Part shown: piece after piece, positions 1 through 11,160 of the stretch | Layout of the letters: each line of letters begins with the position of its first letter | Position numbering within the stretch: position 1 is the first letter of the stretch | Source: Exophiala sp. HKRS030 | Taxonomy: Eukaryota; Ascomycota; Eurotiomycetes; Chaetothyriales; Herpotrichiellaceae | Direction of reading: 5' to 3' | Length of the DNA: 64,000 nt | Assembly: GCA_023897205.1 (NCBI GenBank) | Contig: JAHWDD010000013.1 | Coordinates: 478,541 to 542,540 of the forward strand | Made by a program: the position numbers and the translations under genes | The notes under the pieces: generated by a model | What the model was told of the DNA's origin: nothing | Database searches by the model: none | Seen by the model: the letters and a program-made list of their open reading frames with translations, nothing else

Positions 1-783
1 GTTCGAGAGTCGAGTCCGTCGTCTACCAGATATCGGTCCGGATGTCACCTGCTAGTCTGGAGTCTGGCTGCTCTCCGCTCTTTTAATGCCGTGGTTGCTG
101 GAGTGAGTGTGCCGTTCACTGATTTACAGCTCATAGACCTCACGTCGCTAAACCCCATTAACTCTTCTCCTGTTGCTATCGCCATGAAGACCTATGGAGG
201 GCCTAGTTTCACCTTGATATTCCTGCAGATTGGTAGTATCATGACACGGTTCACAGCCGCCTCGTCGGCGATCTATAGATCCTCCAGAGCGGCTTCTAAG
301 CTTGCTGAGCAGAAACAAGCACCTAATGCTCTGCTTGTACGGAATGACAGTGGTCGCGCAGTACCATGTTTTGTCATTGCTGCTCTCCCGGCACTTTTGA
401 GCTTCATAGCGCTGTCGGAATATGGCAAGTCCGTTCTCGTCTATGCCCCGGAATCCAGTGGCACTCCAATGGTTTTTGTCTCCTTGACTATATTCGTCGC
501 ACATCTCAAATTCTCGAAGGAACTTCGAAGGCGGAGACAAAACCCAGTGAATAATTTCCATGGAGGCTTCATAAGCGAAGCAAGTTCTTGGTTTAGAGCC
601 TCCTTTTGCTGTGTCGTGGTCCTCTCCCAGCTATGGACCGGGCTGGGGCCAACAGTGTACGGAGATATGCTCTCAGTCAAAATGGATACCAGTACTCTCC
701 GGTCCTATCTTTACATCCCGATCACAGTAACAGTCTACCTTGGCTACAAGCTTTGCCGACAAACCCTTAGGCCCATGGGGTAA
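1..783 (+). CDS. Amino-acid permease (APC/YAT family), C-terminal half, cut by window start
   Basis: The frame is open from base 1 to the TAA at 781-783, so the N-terminal half lies outside the window. A GTG at 91 is in frame but there is no reason to take it as the start. The product should be a plasma-membrane amino-acid/H+ symporter. Family signs are a VPFTDLQL-like segment, then an SSAIYRSSR...QAPNALL stretch matching the conserved 'SR-LY-LA-EGQAP' region after TM8, and a basic HLKFSKELRRRR loop. Hydrophobic segments lie at about residues 95-112, 127-140, 170-188 and 204-222 (counted from 91), the last ending YLGYKL as in permeases. The usual hydrophilic C-terminal tail is missing: the frame stops at the point where AT-rich RIP sequence begins, so the gene may be truncated. 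Composition is normal. Family assignment is by remembered motifs, not a search. Confidence 0.72.
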   Translation, partial: VRESSPSSTRYRSGCHLLVWSLAALRSFNAVVAGVSVPFTDLQLIDLTSLNPINSSPVAIAMKTYGGPSFTLIFLQIGSIMTRFTAASSAIYRSSRAASKLAEQKQAPNALLVRNDSGRAVPCFVIAALPALLSFIALSEYGKSVLVYAPESSGTPMVFVSLTIFVAHLKFSKELRRRRQNPVNNFHGGFISEASSWFRASFCCVVVLSQLWTGLGPTVYGDMLSVKMDTSTLRSYLYIPITVTVYLGYKLCRQTLRPMG

Positions 784-784
784 T

Positions 785-3700
785 TAAATAGTCCTAATGA
801 CTATTGCCTTAGGTGATCCCAATTTCGTATCACCGCTGGTGCTATGAGAGTAGTTACCGCGTCCAATACCAGGTTAACGAAGCGCGTTAAGCGAATACTA
901 AAGCACCCAAAATTCAAACTACTGCAGAGCCATGTCTGTAAGTTACTTATATCACCACACATTCTCTTTTATCTTCGCCTTCGTCACCAGCCAAGTTTAC
1001 CTTATTAACATTCGCTACAGTAGGCTGTGAATATAGCTCACCATATCTCTTACACTTAAACGCTCTAAATAGATTTTAAAGAAAAGACTCCTATTATGAA
1101 ACTTTAATAGCAGCCTAAAAACACACCTTTAATCTATTAATATTCTTCGCCAATTCGCTCTATATCTCTTTACAGTAATATGTTAGTGCTTAATAAAGTA
1201 TATACTAGTATATATACTACTATCACATTATAGATAACTCTCTCTTACTAGTGAATTTATTTTCGACACTATAAGAGTACTTACCATTATAACTATCTTA
1301 TAATGTCTAAAGTAAGAGTGATTTAACCGCTTATAGAGTAGCAAAGAACTTTAATACATTAAACTTAAGTGTGACCTTTAGCGTGCTGTTTCCTTTAAAC
1401 ATTATAAGAAGCTTAGAAAAATAGAGAGTAAGTTCCTAAAGGTTACTTATAAGCTGTAATAACTCCTTTAACTTATTTAATAAGTATATATCTATCTTTT
1501 CTAAATTCTTAAAATTTAGTTTAAGGTCTTTTACATAACTAATAGTGATTATATTATTCAATAGAGAATCTAAGTTCTAATAATTTATATAGCGATTAAT
1601 ATATAGTTTTATACCATTATATTATTACTTATTAATGATAAGAATTAAAGGGTAAAGAAAGAATCTATATCCTTTAGAACTAATAAATCGAAACCTAAAG
1701 CTAAGGTAAGCCTCATAAATTTTAATTTATATTTCAAGGGGAAGTGCTTTAAATCTTAATAAGTCTAGAGACTAGCATTTTTATAAAGAGAATTTAATAA
1801 ATTAAACACTGCATTTAGGTTTCCTTATGTCTATTTATTAATGAGAGATCTTTAAGCAGCTTTAAGAGAATAACCTTAGAGTTATTAGGTCTCTAGACGC
1901 CCGCATATTTAAGAGATTAGTTAAAGCCTTTTAGTAATAAAAAGTGAGAAAGTGTTAGGATAAGCTAAGTAAGCGAATAGAGATAAGTAGTAATAAATAC
2001 TTAGTAGCTAGTTAAAAGCTATACTAAGTTTAAATAGCTATATACTACGTTAAAGCATGGTAGTAATTACTTATATCTTAGGGCTATACTTAGAGAATAA
2101 AAGGCTAACGTGTAAACGTTATGTTCATTAGCGGTTCAAACATAAATGCATTATGTATTTATGTGGTAGCCACACTATAGTATCTTAGAACCTAAAACTT
2201 CCATATATATTTATAATAACCTTAGTTAGTGAATCATAGTTACTATACGCGAAAGTAAGCATTAGTGATCTAAATAGGGATTCTATTAAAGAAATAGGTC
2301 TATAGTTAGCGTGCTTCCTCTACATTTAGTGCTAATCTTCCGTATATATTAATTATTATTAGCTATTCAGGATACCATTATAAGATTCTAGAGAACTTTT
2401 ATTATTAATAAACCTAAAAAACGCTTCTAGATAGTGCGCTTTTAGTTTATTCCTTTTCTAAGTTTAATCCTTATCTAAGTTAGGCTAGTAAATATCTTTA
2501 AATGAGAGAACTCTCTATCATAAATATAGATCTTAGTTAATAAAATATAGTAGTAATATAGGATATTTAGGAAGTACGCTCTTAATTATAATTAGTAAGG
2601 CATAAGCTAGGGTAAATAACTTTTTTCCTTATGCTCGGAAAGTACAGTATAATAAGATCTTATATAAGGTAATAAAAGGTTAAGTATATATAAGCCCTTT
2701 TATCATTAGAAGATAAAAGCTTACTTAGTCTTAGCTTAGAATTCTATTAAGTATAATAGGAACACACCTAAAAAACTTATAATTTTATATAATTAGTTAA
2801 TTACAGAATAAGGTTTTATAAGAGGCTAAAGTAAAAAAAGTCTCTCTTTCGAGCGGAGAGAGTTAATAATAAAGAGTTATAACCTATTACACTATAAATT
2901 AGCTAGCACTTCACTTCTATCTCTTATATATTACTCCCTAATATAATACTTATAACTTAAGTAAGTTATATACTATACTCTCTAAGCGGCTTAGGCGTAA
3001 GATATAAAGTCTAGAATAAATGTTTAGTAACTATAGAATCTTATTATAAAGGGGTTTTCTTATAAATATCTTACTATTAGAGTGACTACCTAATTACTAT
3101 ACACATTAAGAAAAATTAGTAGCTAACTTTCCTTCTCTCATAGTAAAATAATAAGTAAGAAAGATAATAAATAGACTTTTAGTATTAGAAACGTTAGGCC
3201 TAGTGTATAAGGCAGAATAATAGAGAGTATACTCTCTATTAAGATTTTTAACCTAAGCTTATATCTAGAGCTCTAGTTCTCTCACTAAGGTTTATAGCGT
3301 AAATCTTATCTATAAATTAATTATATTTTAGCTAATAAAAGTAAGTAGTGCCTATCACCCTTAATAAGTTATCCCTTTCTCGCTGTGACTAAATGTCTTA
3401 GACTTTCACTCATTACTATCTATACTGACTTAATATTATGGAATTTTAAGTTTAAGCTCTCTAGCTATAATCTAACTAATCCTAAGTATCTATAAGCGCT
3501 AACCATAATAACTAGTATAAAGGATAAAGAATGGTTCTATATAATCTCTATCACCGCTAAAGTATAGAGCGAACCTTTAGTGATAACTACCTTACACTAT
3601 TTAGAAGCCATAACTAAACGTAATAACTTTAGCGTTCTCTTCACTATTAAGTCAATCGCGAACAGTATTTAAGATCTAACTAGATTATTATTAAGAATTC

Positions 3701-4150
3701 ATGAGCACTATAACCCTTAAGTCTTTTATAAAAAGATTTACTCTATACTCTTAAGGACTAAGGTCTTCTTCTTTAGCATTTTACCTTAAGATATACTTTA
3801 TAATCTTAGAGATAGCTATAGTTTATAGCGAAAGAATAGTAAAGATAGTAACGCATAAAGTACTTTAATCTAGTTATTTAATATTTTTGTGGGAGTTCCT
3901 TATTTTAGAAGGGATAAGACGCAGATAGAAATACCTTCTGTTATACTACCTTCTATACCTAGTAGATTCCTTAAGGTATGTATCTACTACCTAGAGCTTA
4001 GTATATATAGAAGCTTATAGCACTAATGGCCTAACTTAGGAGATATAATTCTATATGCTATAAGAGTATCACGAGTTCCTTATCCATATCGCACAGTTAG
4101 GTAGTTTAAGGAGATACGTGACGAAGTGCACTGCCGATATAGATATGTAT
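785..4150. other. AT-rich RIP-mutated block, left
   Basis: The block is AT-rich with many TA steps and few CA or TG steps, and no frame longer than 60 codons survives. CpG remains common, which argues for CpA-directed RIP rather than CpG deamination. From about 3,301 to 4,080 it contains the dioxygenase relic described separately. Between 785 and 3,300 I see only short coding-like stretches that I cannot assign (for example frame 1 at about 2,700-2,950). Confidence 0.85.
3301..4080 (+). pseudogene. RIP-decayed indoleamine 2,3-dioxygenase-like gene
   Basis: Frame 1, read through stops, keeps the order of fungal IDO landmarks: a PFLAVTKCLRLS segment (3,371-3,405), YTDLILWNF (3,421-3,447, matching the 'Y-D-VLWNW' motif), KDKEWFYIIS (3,526-3,555, matching 'F-GS-DE-WFYL'), LLLRIHEHYNP then VFYKKIY (3,688-3,744, matching 'L-RM-E-CDP-VFY-RIRP'), SNA-STLI-LFNI (3,847-3,885, matching 'S-AQSSLIQF-DI') and PSRFLK (3,958-3,975). 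IDO is a heme enzyme opening the indole ring of tryptophan in the kynurenine route. Stops fall where Trp or Gln are expected, as CpA-to-TpA change predicts. The proximal heme histidine region near 4,080 is unclear, and a 1-nt frame change there is possible. The gene is dead. The 5' end was not found. Confidence 0.72.
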
Positions 4151-4689
4151 TAAGTGTATAATGACATGGTTAAGGCTTTAGTGAGCTTTCGTAGCGTTCA
4201 TATTTAAATTACCGCGCGGTTCATTATTTAGCTATCTAAAGGGCTGCTCTATTTCCCGCCTAGAGATTTGCGACGAGCTGATCTAGGACTAGTAACTTGA
4301 CCATGGTCACCACCTAATGAGAATGCAGCTCGTCCACATTTGCACAGTACCGAAGGCACTAACTTTATGTCATTTTTGAAAATGACGCGTGATGAAACAC
4401 GACACGCTGTTATCACGTCGTTAGAGCAAGCCGGTGACCTTGACCGACTTACAGGAAAATAACCACCTCCGAAGTGACTAAATCTCTCGGCCGGCTATAT
4501 TTTGCGAGAGTTTCCATTGCCCTAATGATGCAGTATGGAGATCATCTTGGGTTTCAAGGTAATCGTCCGCACAGAGAGTGTGCGTAGATTTAAATTGACC
4601 TCTACAGTATATGTTTCCTTGAGGCGCGTTCCTAGAAAGACTTAAAGGTATCGTGCACCAGACGACGATACTGTATCGTACTTTATTAG
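4151..4689. other. Less-mutated stretch before the RNase H relic; no gene seen
   Basis: GC rises here and CA/TG steps return. No frame gives a protein I recognise. By position this may be the reverse-transcriptase part of the downstream retrotransposon, but I found no reverse-transcriptase motif, so that remains a guess. Confidence 0.4.
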
Positions 4690-5706
4690 ACTCCATGGTG
4701 GACACCACCATTCACACACATCGATAAATCTCCCGAGGACGCCATTAAGCGACACGATACCACGGACTCGCGAGCACTACGCGTATACACAGACGGCAGT
4801 GGCATCGACGGTCGCGTCGGTGCGGCGGCCGTTGTACTCAAGATGCCAGTGGCAGACGTCCTGGCAAAGAGAACGGAATACATGGGCACAACCACCAGCT
4901 GCACCGTATACGCAGCCGAGCTACGAGGAATTGAGCTAGCATTCCGGATTGTACTGGACATTCAGGCAAAGACAAACACAGCCGGCAAATGCGTCATCTT
5001 CACAGATAACCAAGCGGCCATCCAAGCGATGGCCAACCCTAAGAGCCCTTCTGGACAGTACATCCTCACAAAGGCTATACGAACGCTGGATCAGCTTCGG
5101 GATCGAGGATGGGAGGTCCAGCTCTCGTGGATCCCGGCACACGTAGGGGTGCCCGGCAACGAAGCCGCTAACCGAGCGGCCAAGGACGCAGCAGGTCTAT
5201 CAAGCGCGACGCTTCGACCGGAGTCAGAATCACCCCGCACTCTGACAGCAACCGTAAAATCCACCATCCGACAGAGCGTGCGGATTGAATGGGAAAAATC
5301 CTGGGAAACAGCCAAACACGGACGAGAGCTCTTCAGGCTTAGAGTCCGGCCCAGGAAAGGAGTCCTAACCACACATGTAGGCACACCCCGAGCAATTAGC
5401 TCAGTCATCACACAGATACGCAACGGTAAGATCGGCCTACGCGTCTATCTCCACACCATTAACTAGGCCGGCACCGACCAATGCGAATGCGGCTACAGAC
5501 GTCAAACGGTCCGACACATCTTGCTGGAATGCCGAAACTGGTGCGAAGAACGACAAAGAATGTGGGCAGGCATAACTCCATGCATAAGCATTAAGCAGGT
5601 TCTCTATAGCCCGAAAATTGCTGTCCGCGCAGCTAAGATAATGATCAGGACGGGACTACTGCAACAATTTCGAGCAGTTCTATCCACCATATTCTCACAC
5701 ACGTAG
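4690..5706 (+). pseudogene. Non-LTR retrotransposon pol 3' end: RNase H domain plus C-x-C...H-x4-C tail
   Basis: One frame runs from just after a TAG at 4,687-4,689 to the TAG at 5,704-5,706, interrupted by a TAG at 5,464-5,466. It starts with TPWWTPPF, typical of the linker before RNase H in ascomycete LINE-type elements. RNase H residues are YTDGSG (Asp, about 4,792), AELRGIELA (Glu, about 4,918) and [10 protein letters not shown] (Asp, about 5,005), then [16 protein letters not shown]. The fourth acidic residue, normally Asp in 'NE-AD', is Asn here. After the stop comes [17 protein letters not shown], the usual C-x-C...H-x4-C motif. RNase H removes the RNA strand during target-primed reverse transcription. 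Upstream pol and gag are not recognisable. Composition is near normal, so this piece was only lightly hit by RIP. Confidence 0.88.
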
Positions 5707-5900
5707 CGTAGACAAGTGTTTATCAGCAGATAGAAGTCGAGGAAGACCAGGACAGGTCGGACAAGTACATAGACATGGGTTAGTTACAAGACTATGGTGC
5801 GGTTAGTGACCTATAAGAGTGGAGGGTAGTAGGAGAAGCAGTTCTGGCAGGAACAGCTTAATCGTACAGAAACTTAATGGGGGAACCACTAATACTTATA
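5707..5900 (+). other. Probable 3' untranslated tail of the retrotransposon relic
   Basis: Normal composition continues for about 190 bp after the last stop and then changes to AT-rich sequence. No poly(A) or simple-repeat tail and no clear target-site duplication were seen. Confidence 0.35.
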
Positions 5901-7320
5901 GTTACACTACTACATAGCTACTTACTGTAAGGAGCGGCTAGGACAAACTATAACGTAATTAATCAATTAATTAACACTCTTATTATGCTTATACAGTATC
6001 TCTAGTAAATCATTAAGTACATTATATCAGACTAAAGAGAGCGCAAAACTTCCTAGGAACATGGAGAAAAGGTAAGCCTATAATAGATAATAACTACATA
6101 ATTCAGATTTAGAGTGCAAGACAATTCATAGTATTATAAGTAATACGTAGATTAAGATGTGAACGCGTTATCTTATGTCTATCCCTCTATTATTCCTTTA
6201 TCATTAACTCTTCATTAGCTCTGTGGCGCTCTATTAAAGCCCCACTTAATTCTTACTACTATCTAACACTACGTTAAAAAAGTCCTTAGAGTCTGTTCCA
6301 AGGTTAAGGGATAACACTAAGCTAAGTTAGTTCTTATATATGTCTAAGCACAGTATCTTAATATGACCTAGTTTACATTAGCCTTTTACTATTTTTCCTG
6401 CCTTAAGGAAAACTATTTAGCTCTTAAGAGTTCTGTTTTCCTAACTCATTTATTAATTCTAAGTAATTTATATAGCCTAATAACTCTAACCTTATATTAA
6501 TTATTTTAGACCCTTTCTAGTTTAAAAATCCTCTTTTATAGTGTTTTAATAATCTTGTTTAGTTAATAGAGCTTCAGTTCTATAGCTATGTTATTAGTAT
6601 CATTAAATCTCTATCTATTAATCTCTTTCGCTAGCTTATCTCTTTACTAAAGTAAGTTTATATTTATATTATAGTATTAGTGATTTCTTTTAGTGAATAA
6701 TAGTAACTTCTTATGTATTAAATAAACAGTATTCTAATAGCTATTCACTACTGCGGATAAGGTTTAAAGATTTTATTTGACGTAGTGAATATAAGCCTTA
6801 GGACCTTAAATAGTCGTAAGCATTTTAGTCTAGGGTAAAAACCTTAGAGAATAGTATATAATTAAGTGATTCTTTTAGGCTGGAGAAGTGCTAAGTTAGA
6901 GGAGCGTAGATATTTAAACTAGAAAGTATAATTACCTGTGGGTGCTAATTAACCTTGTGCTCCATAGCTATACCCCATAATTATGCCAGTCCATTTAGCT
7001 CTCACTATAAGGATAGACCGAAATAGAAATACCCTTTATAGAATTAGGTGTTCTAGATAGTAACACTTCCTATATTTACAGTATATAGTATAATCCACCG
7101 AACACAGAAATAAAAAACGATATTTAATTTTAACAGTGTAGTTTATCACTATAACTTTATGTAGTATAGACTCATTAAGAGTATTAGTTAATAAATATAT
7201 AACGAGGTAACCATTATAACAGAGAAAAGCTAACTAATAATAAAGATATCTAACTCCATTTAAATAAGTTAAATAACATAAGATTAATTTATTAAATATA
7301 AAGTTTCTATAAGACTTAGA

Positions 7321-7740
7321 GTTAAGGTAGAAATAATTAATGTGAACTTCTCACTACTAAACCTTAAATATATAGATTCTAATTTTCTTTCTTTTAACCT
7401 CTTTCCTTTTTATTTAATAAATAATGAGCTTTTCTCACTTCTAAGTTTAGCTATACTAGTAAGAGTTATAGACCTATCACTAACAAAAGAAAACTACCCG
7501 TTCAAATGTTCCGATAAGCTAAACACTTTTCACTGCGAATTTTAGGAACGAATAGATCGCCTAGATAAGACTTATAAGAGATTATAAAATGAGTATAAAC
7601 AAAGTTTTATTACTCTAAAATAAGAAATATACGCTAATATAGTATTTCTAGGTTTTATTATATAGAGAGATAAGTAATATCTAGATACGTTATTTCGGTA
7701 GGCTTTAAACTTACTTACTATACCTAATAAAGTCATGTCT
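7321..7740 (+). pseudogene. Unrecognised RIP-decayed coding frame
   Basis: Frame 1 is open over 7,342-7,545 (67 codons). It continues past TAG and TAA stops into a polar stretch (ERIDRLDKTYKRL, then NEYKQSFITLK) that reads like ordinary protein. I do not recognise the family. Confidence 0.3.
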
Positions 7741-8280
7741 AGTCAGTTAAAATATACCTTAAATAGCTAGATATCTAGTATTTTAACTTTAAGGCGGTAA
7801 TGAATAAGAATATAGCTATATTATCTAGAAAGATAGAATTAATTATCATGGGTATACCTTTTAGTTAATAGAAACTATAGTACCTTTAGTGGCGCTATAA
7901 GTAGTATAGATAGCATAATGCCATACATAAAAAGCGGAGAATTTTATAGTGTTACTTTTATTTTAATAATCTATATTGCTTTCATTTTAATGACCTATAT
8001 CTATATTTACTTAGTGTACTATTCTATATAAGGTAATTATAAAGGAGAAGAAATCCTTAATAACTAATTTAATTAGTTTAATGCTAAATTCGTGACTAGT
8101 TTTAAAGGAGGAAGTAACTCACTACTTAAGATCCTATATAGGCTATAGTTTAACTAATTCCTCCTTATTATAGCGCTAACTCGATTATAATATCTATATT
8201 ATGGCCCCGCTCTCTCTATCTCTCTTATCCTATGTCCTACTTAATTAGAGGCCTTTACAGTAAGTCTCTACCTATATTAG

Positions 8281-9170
8281 CACGTTAGCCCATAATAAAC
8301 CGGTAAAACTCGAACCCTAGAATCATATTACCCACATTCTAGGTTAATAGAAAGTCTAAAATCGGAATGCTTAGGTAATTACGCACTTTCGAAGCGTTTA
8401 TTTCAGTTTACTTACAGCATAAATAATATAGAGAAAATATCGCTAGAAGCTCAAAAGAAAACTTGTAGAGTTAGAAAAACTGGTAGGTATGAGAAGGTTA
8501 AAAGCCTTAACTTCTATAAAAGGAGCAAAATGCGAGAAGAAAGCTAGCTCTCTAAGCTCAGAGCTTAAAAAAAACTCAGATATTACTTAATACTCCTTAA
8601 ACACCTTAACTATATTAATGATAGCTCTCACGATCCTAGAATAACTCAAAAGACACTAGTAAGACCACCTTAATGTCACTAAATCTTCACGCTACCTCTT
8701 TTTCATCTAACAGAATTGTTAAGATATATATAATAACAGCTGAGACATACATTAGGAGCCTTTAGCTAATTTCCTATTAAGGCCTAACTTTTAGTCTTTT
8801 ATATCACTAGAGATAAGCGGCGCTCTAGTTGAAAACTACTGTGTAGACAAAGTAAAGATATATCTATAGACTATAGCGTATAACTCCTTATTAAGTTTAT
8901 AAATATCTTTAAAAACACTAGGCTTAGAGAAGTGAAGAATAAGTAAAATATACTAATTACTATAACTAGTCATTTTTAAGAAATTATTCTGGAGTGTTAT
9001 TAGGGCTAAACTAATTTAACACTAAGTGAAAAGCTTAATTATACCTTAGGCATATCTATCTTATCTCTTCTCTAGAGACTAAATAAAACAATATTACCTT
9101 TACTAGTGAATAAGCTTAGACATAGTCCTAAGGTTATTATGTCTATATTAGGGCTCTAAAAGCTCTGTAT
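8281..9170 (+). pseudogene. Unrecognised RIP-decayed gene, convergent with the ligase relic
   Basis: Frame 1 reads as continuous protein-like sequence for almost 300 codons with scattered TAG/TAA/TGA. The stretch 8,341-8,547 has no stop. It is lysine/arginine-rich at first (RVRKTGRYEKVKS, then KRSKMREES), then becomes leucine-rich and helical (LTELLRYI, LSEKLNYTLGISILSLL). It ends close to the 3' end of the CoA-ligase relic on the other strand. I cannot name the family. Confidence 0.4.
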
Positions 9171-10260
9171 CCCTCTAGGCTTTCACTTTAGTGACCTCCA
9201 TATCAATTTCAGCCTATTCAAGTAATGCGCGCAGAATTTTATTTATATTTAACCGGGGAATTTTGGTAACGAACATAATATCTCTTATTAGCTACTTATA
9301 GGAGATAAGCTAGGACTTAATAAACTCCTTAACTTAGTCCTTAGTTAGCGATAGCTAACCCTAGAAATCCAAGTTATTTAGTTATTAGCGCACTATATAC
9401 GCGCGAATTAATGTGTCTATAACATTATAAGTATCTTTAGAAGGTATACCCGCTACCGCCACGTTAAATATTAGCGAATAATGTGATAAGATACTCTTAA
9501 TTTCTATTAGAGATACCTACTAGCCTTTAACCTTAATAGTGTCTTTTATTCTATTAGTGTAGAAGACTCTACTAACTCAAAGGTAAATAAGGTCTTTAGT
9601 TTAAAAGAATCTATCTAAGTTAAAGGCCGCCTTACTCGCATTAACATTATTAAGGTAACTAAAGAATATACTAAGGCTATAAATTAGCCCTTCTCTAGGG
9701 CTACCTTCAGTTAAGAAAAGAGAAGTCACTAGAGAATAATTAACCTTTATCTAAACATTTAATAATAAGCGCCTAACGCTCCCAGAATTATCCTTCTCTC
9801 ACTAGCTAAAGAGTATAATTTAACTAGCTTTAGTGGTGCCCTAACATTGCGAAATAACCGCATTCAGGCTTAAGACGTTATATAGCTAATTTTAGACCCT
9901 CGTAGACATTAGGGCGGCGGCAGAAATGAGATACTATAATGAATATAGGTAATAACGTTTAGACGGCGGAATTAAGGCTAGGATACACGCTATAAAAGGT
10001 ACTATTATCATGTCTATAATAATAAAGCAATTAATAGCTTTAGTGAAATCTACCAGATAAAACCGTAAAAGGAAATAAGTTAAAATTCCTAATCGTAACG
10101 GAAGAATCATTACTAAAGACATAGTAAAGGCATGAAAAATCGGCAAGAAAATTAACTGTTTAGTCTATATAACGCGTTAAAAAGGTTCTCCTATCTTTAC
10201 GATAAAGAATAAGAGAAGAGAAATCATGCAGAAATCATGATATTAACCAGGTAATTCTTA
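9145..10260 (-). pseudogene. RIP-decayed AMP-dependent CoA ligase (4-coumarate-CoA-ligase-like)
   Basis: The minus frame with codons starting at positions divisible by 3 gives the whole ANL-enzyme C-terminal two thirds in order: LPIFHAFTMSLV with RFYLVDFTKAI and IIVPFIA (10,146-9,970), YLISAAALMS (about 9,905-9,935), a GTTKAS site matching 'GMTE' (about 9,840), SVRRLLLNV matching 'GSVG-LLPN' (about 9,780), YLNNVNASKAAF (about 9,655), a TKDLIYL site matching 'TGD' (about 9,600), VFYTNRIKDTIKVKG (about 9,565-9,525, matching 'R-K--IK-KG'), VSLIEIKSIL, and a final KIL matching 'PTGKILR' near 9,240. Such enzymes adenylate a carboxylic acid and load it on CoA; fungal forms often serve peroxisomal or secondary metabolism. 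TAG/TAA replace Trp/Gln codons. The N-terminal third, above about 10,200, is not clearly readable; an intron or indel probably lies at about 10,160-10,250. Confidence 0.87.
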
Positions 10261-11160
10261 GCACAAAATTCGCTTTCTAGAGTTATAGTCTAGGCTAGTA
10301 TTAATTAATAAAAGAGCATAGTAGCTTTTAAAAGACTAGTGGTGCCACTTATTATCGCATAAATAGTAATCTAACTCAGAACTAAGCACTCCTAATTATG
10401 TTCACCACACTAAAGCAGATCGCGCTAACTTTAGTAACCCTTTAGGACTATATTTAATTTATAATTAACTAAAAATATATAGCCTTTAGTGAGCGAGTTA
10501 TGTGAAGTCACTTTAAGGATAGTGTTTAAGCAATATACTTAGGTTATAATAAACTTTAGCTTTATTAACTAAAAGATATAAGATAGCTCTAAAGCTATAT
10601 AGCTTAGGTTAATTCTTATAACGCTGCCCCCTATCCTAATAACTTTAAGCTAAATTAGTAGATACTAAATCTATTAATATACTTATTAGTTATTTAATAT
10701 AGTATCGTGTTTATTAATGAGAGAATAGTAGCTCTATTTCGCGGGAAGGGAAATATTATAGTGATAATATAGCTTATATTATTATATATATAACAGTAGA
10801 TTATATTACCTTTCTATAGCCTATATTCTTTAAAACCCTTAATAAGTTAACGAATAACGTAATATACTTAGTACTAAGATATCCTCTTTAAAGGAGTTTT
10901 TACATCTATAAAGATCTAAACATATTAAGCCCTATTGAAACTTTATAAATATATTGTAAGGAATATAGTGATAACTCACTAATTAATCATTCTTTAATAG
11001 GTTAAGATAATTAAATACGAAAGTTAAAATGTCTATAATTAGAATATTAATCTCTTAGGGTCTAGAAGTAGTGAGTATAAATGTTAACATAATACTATTA
11101 CTCTAGTTAGTAGTGACTCTTAATGAGATAACATAAGTGAGATTAGCTTTCCTCACTAAA

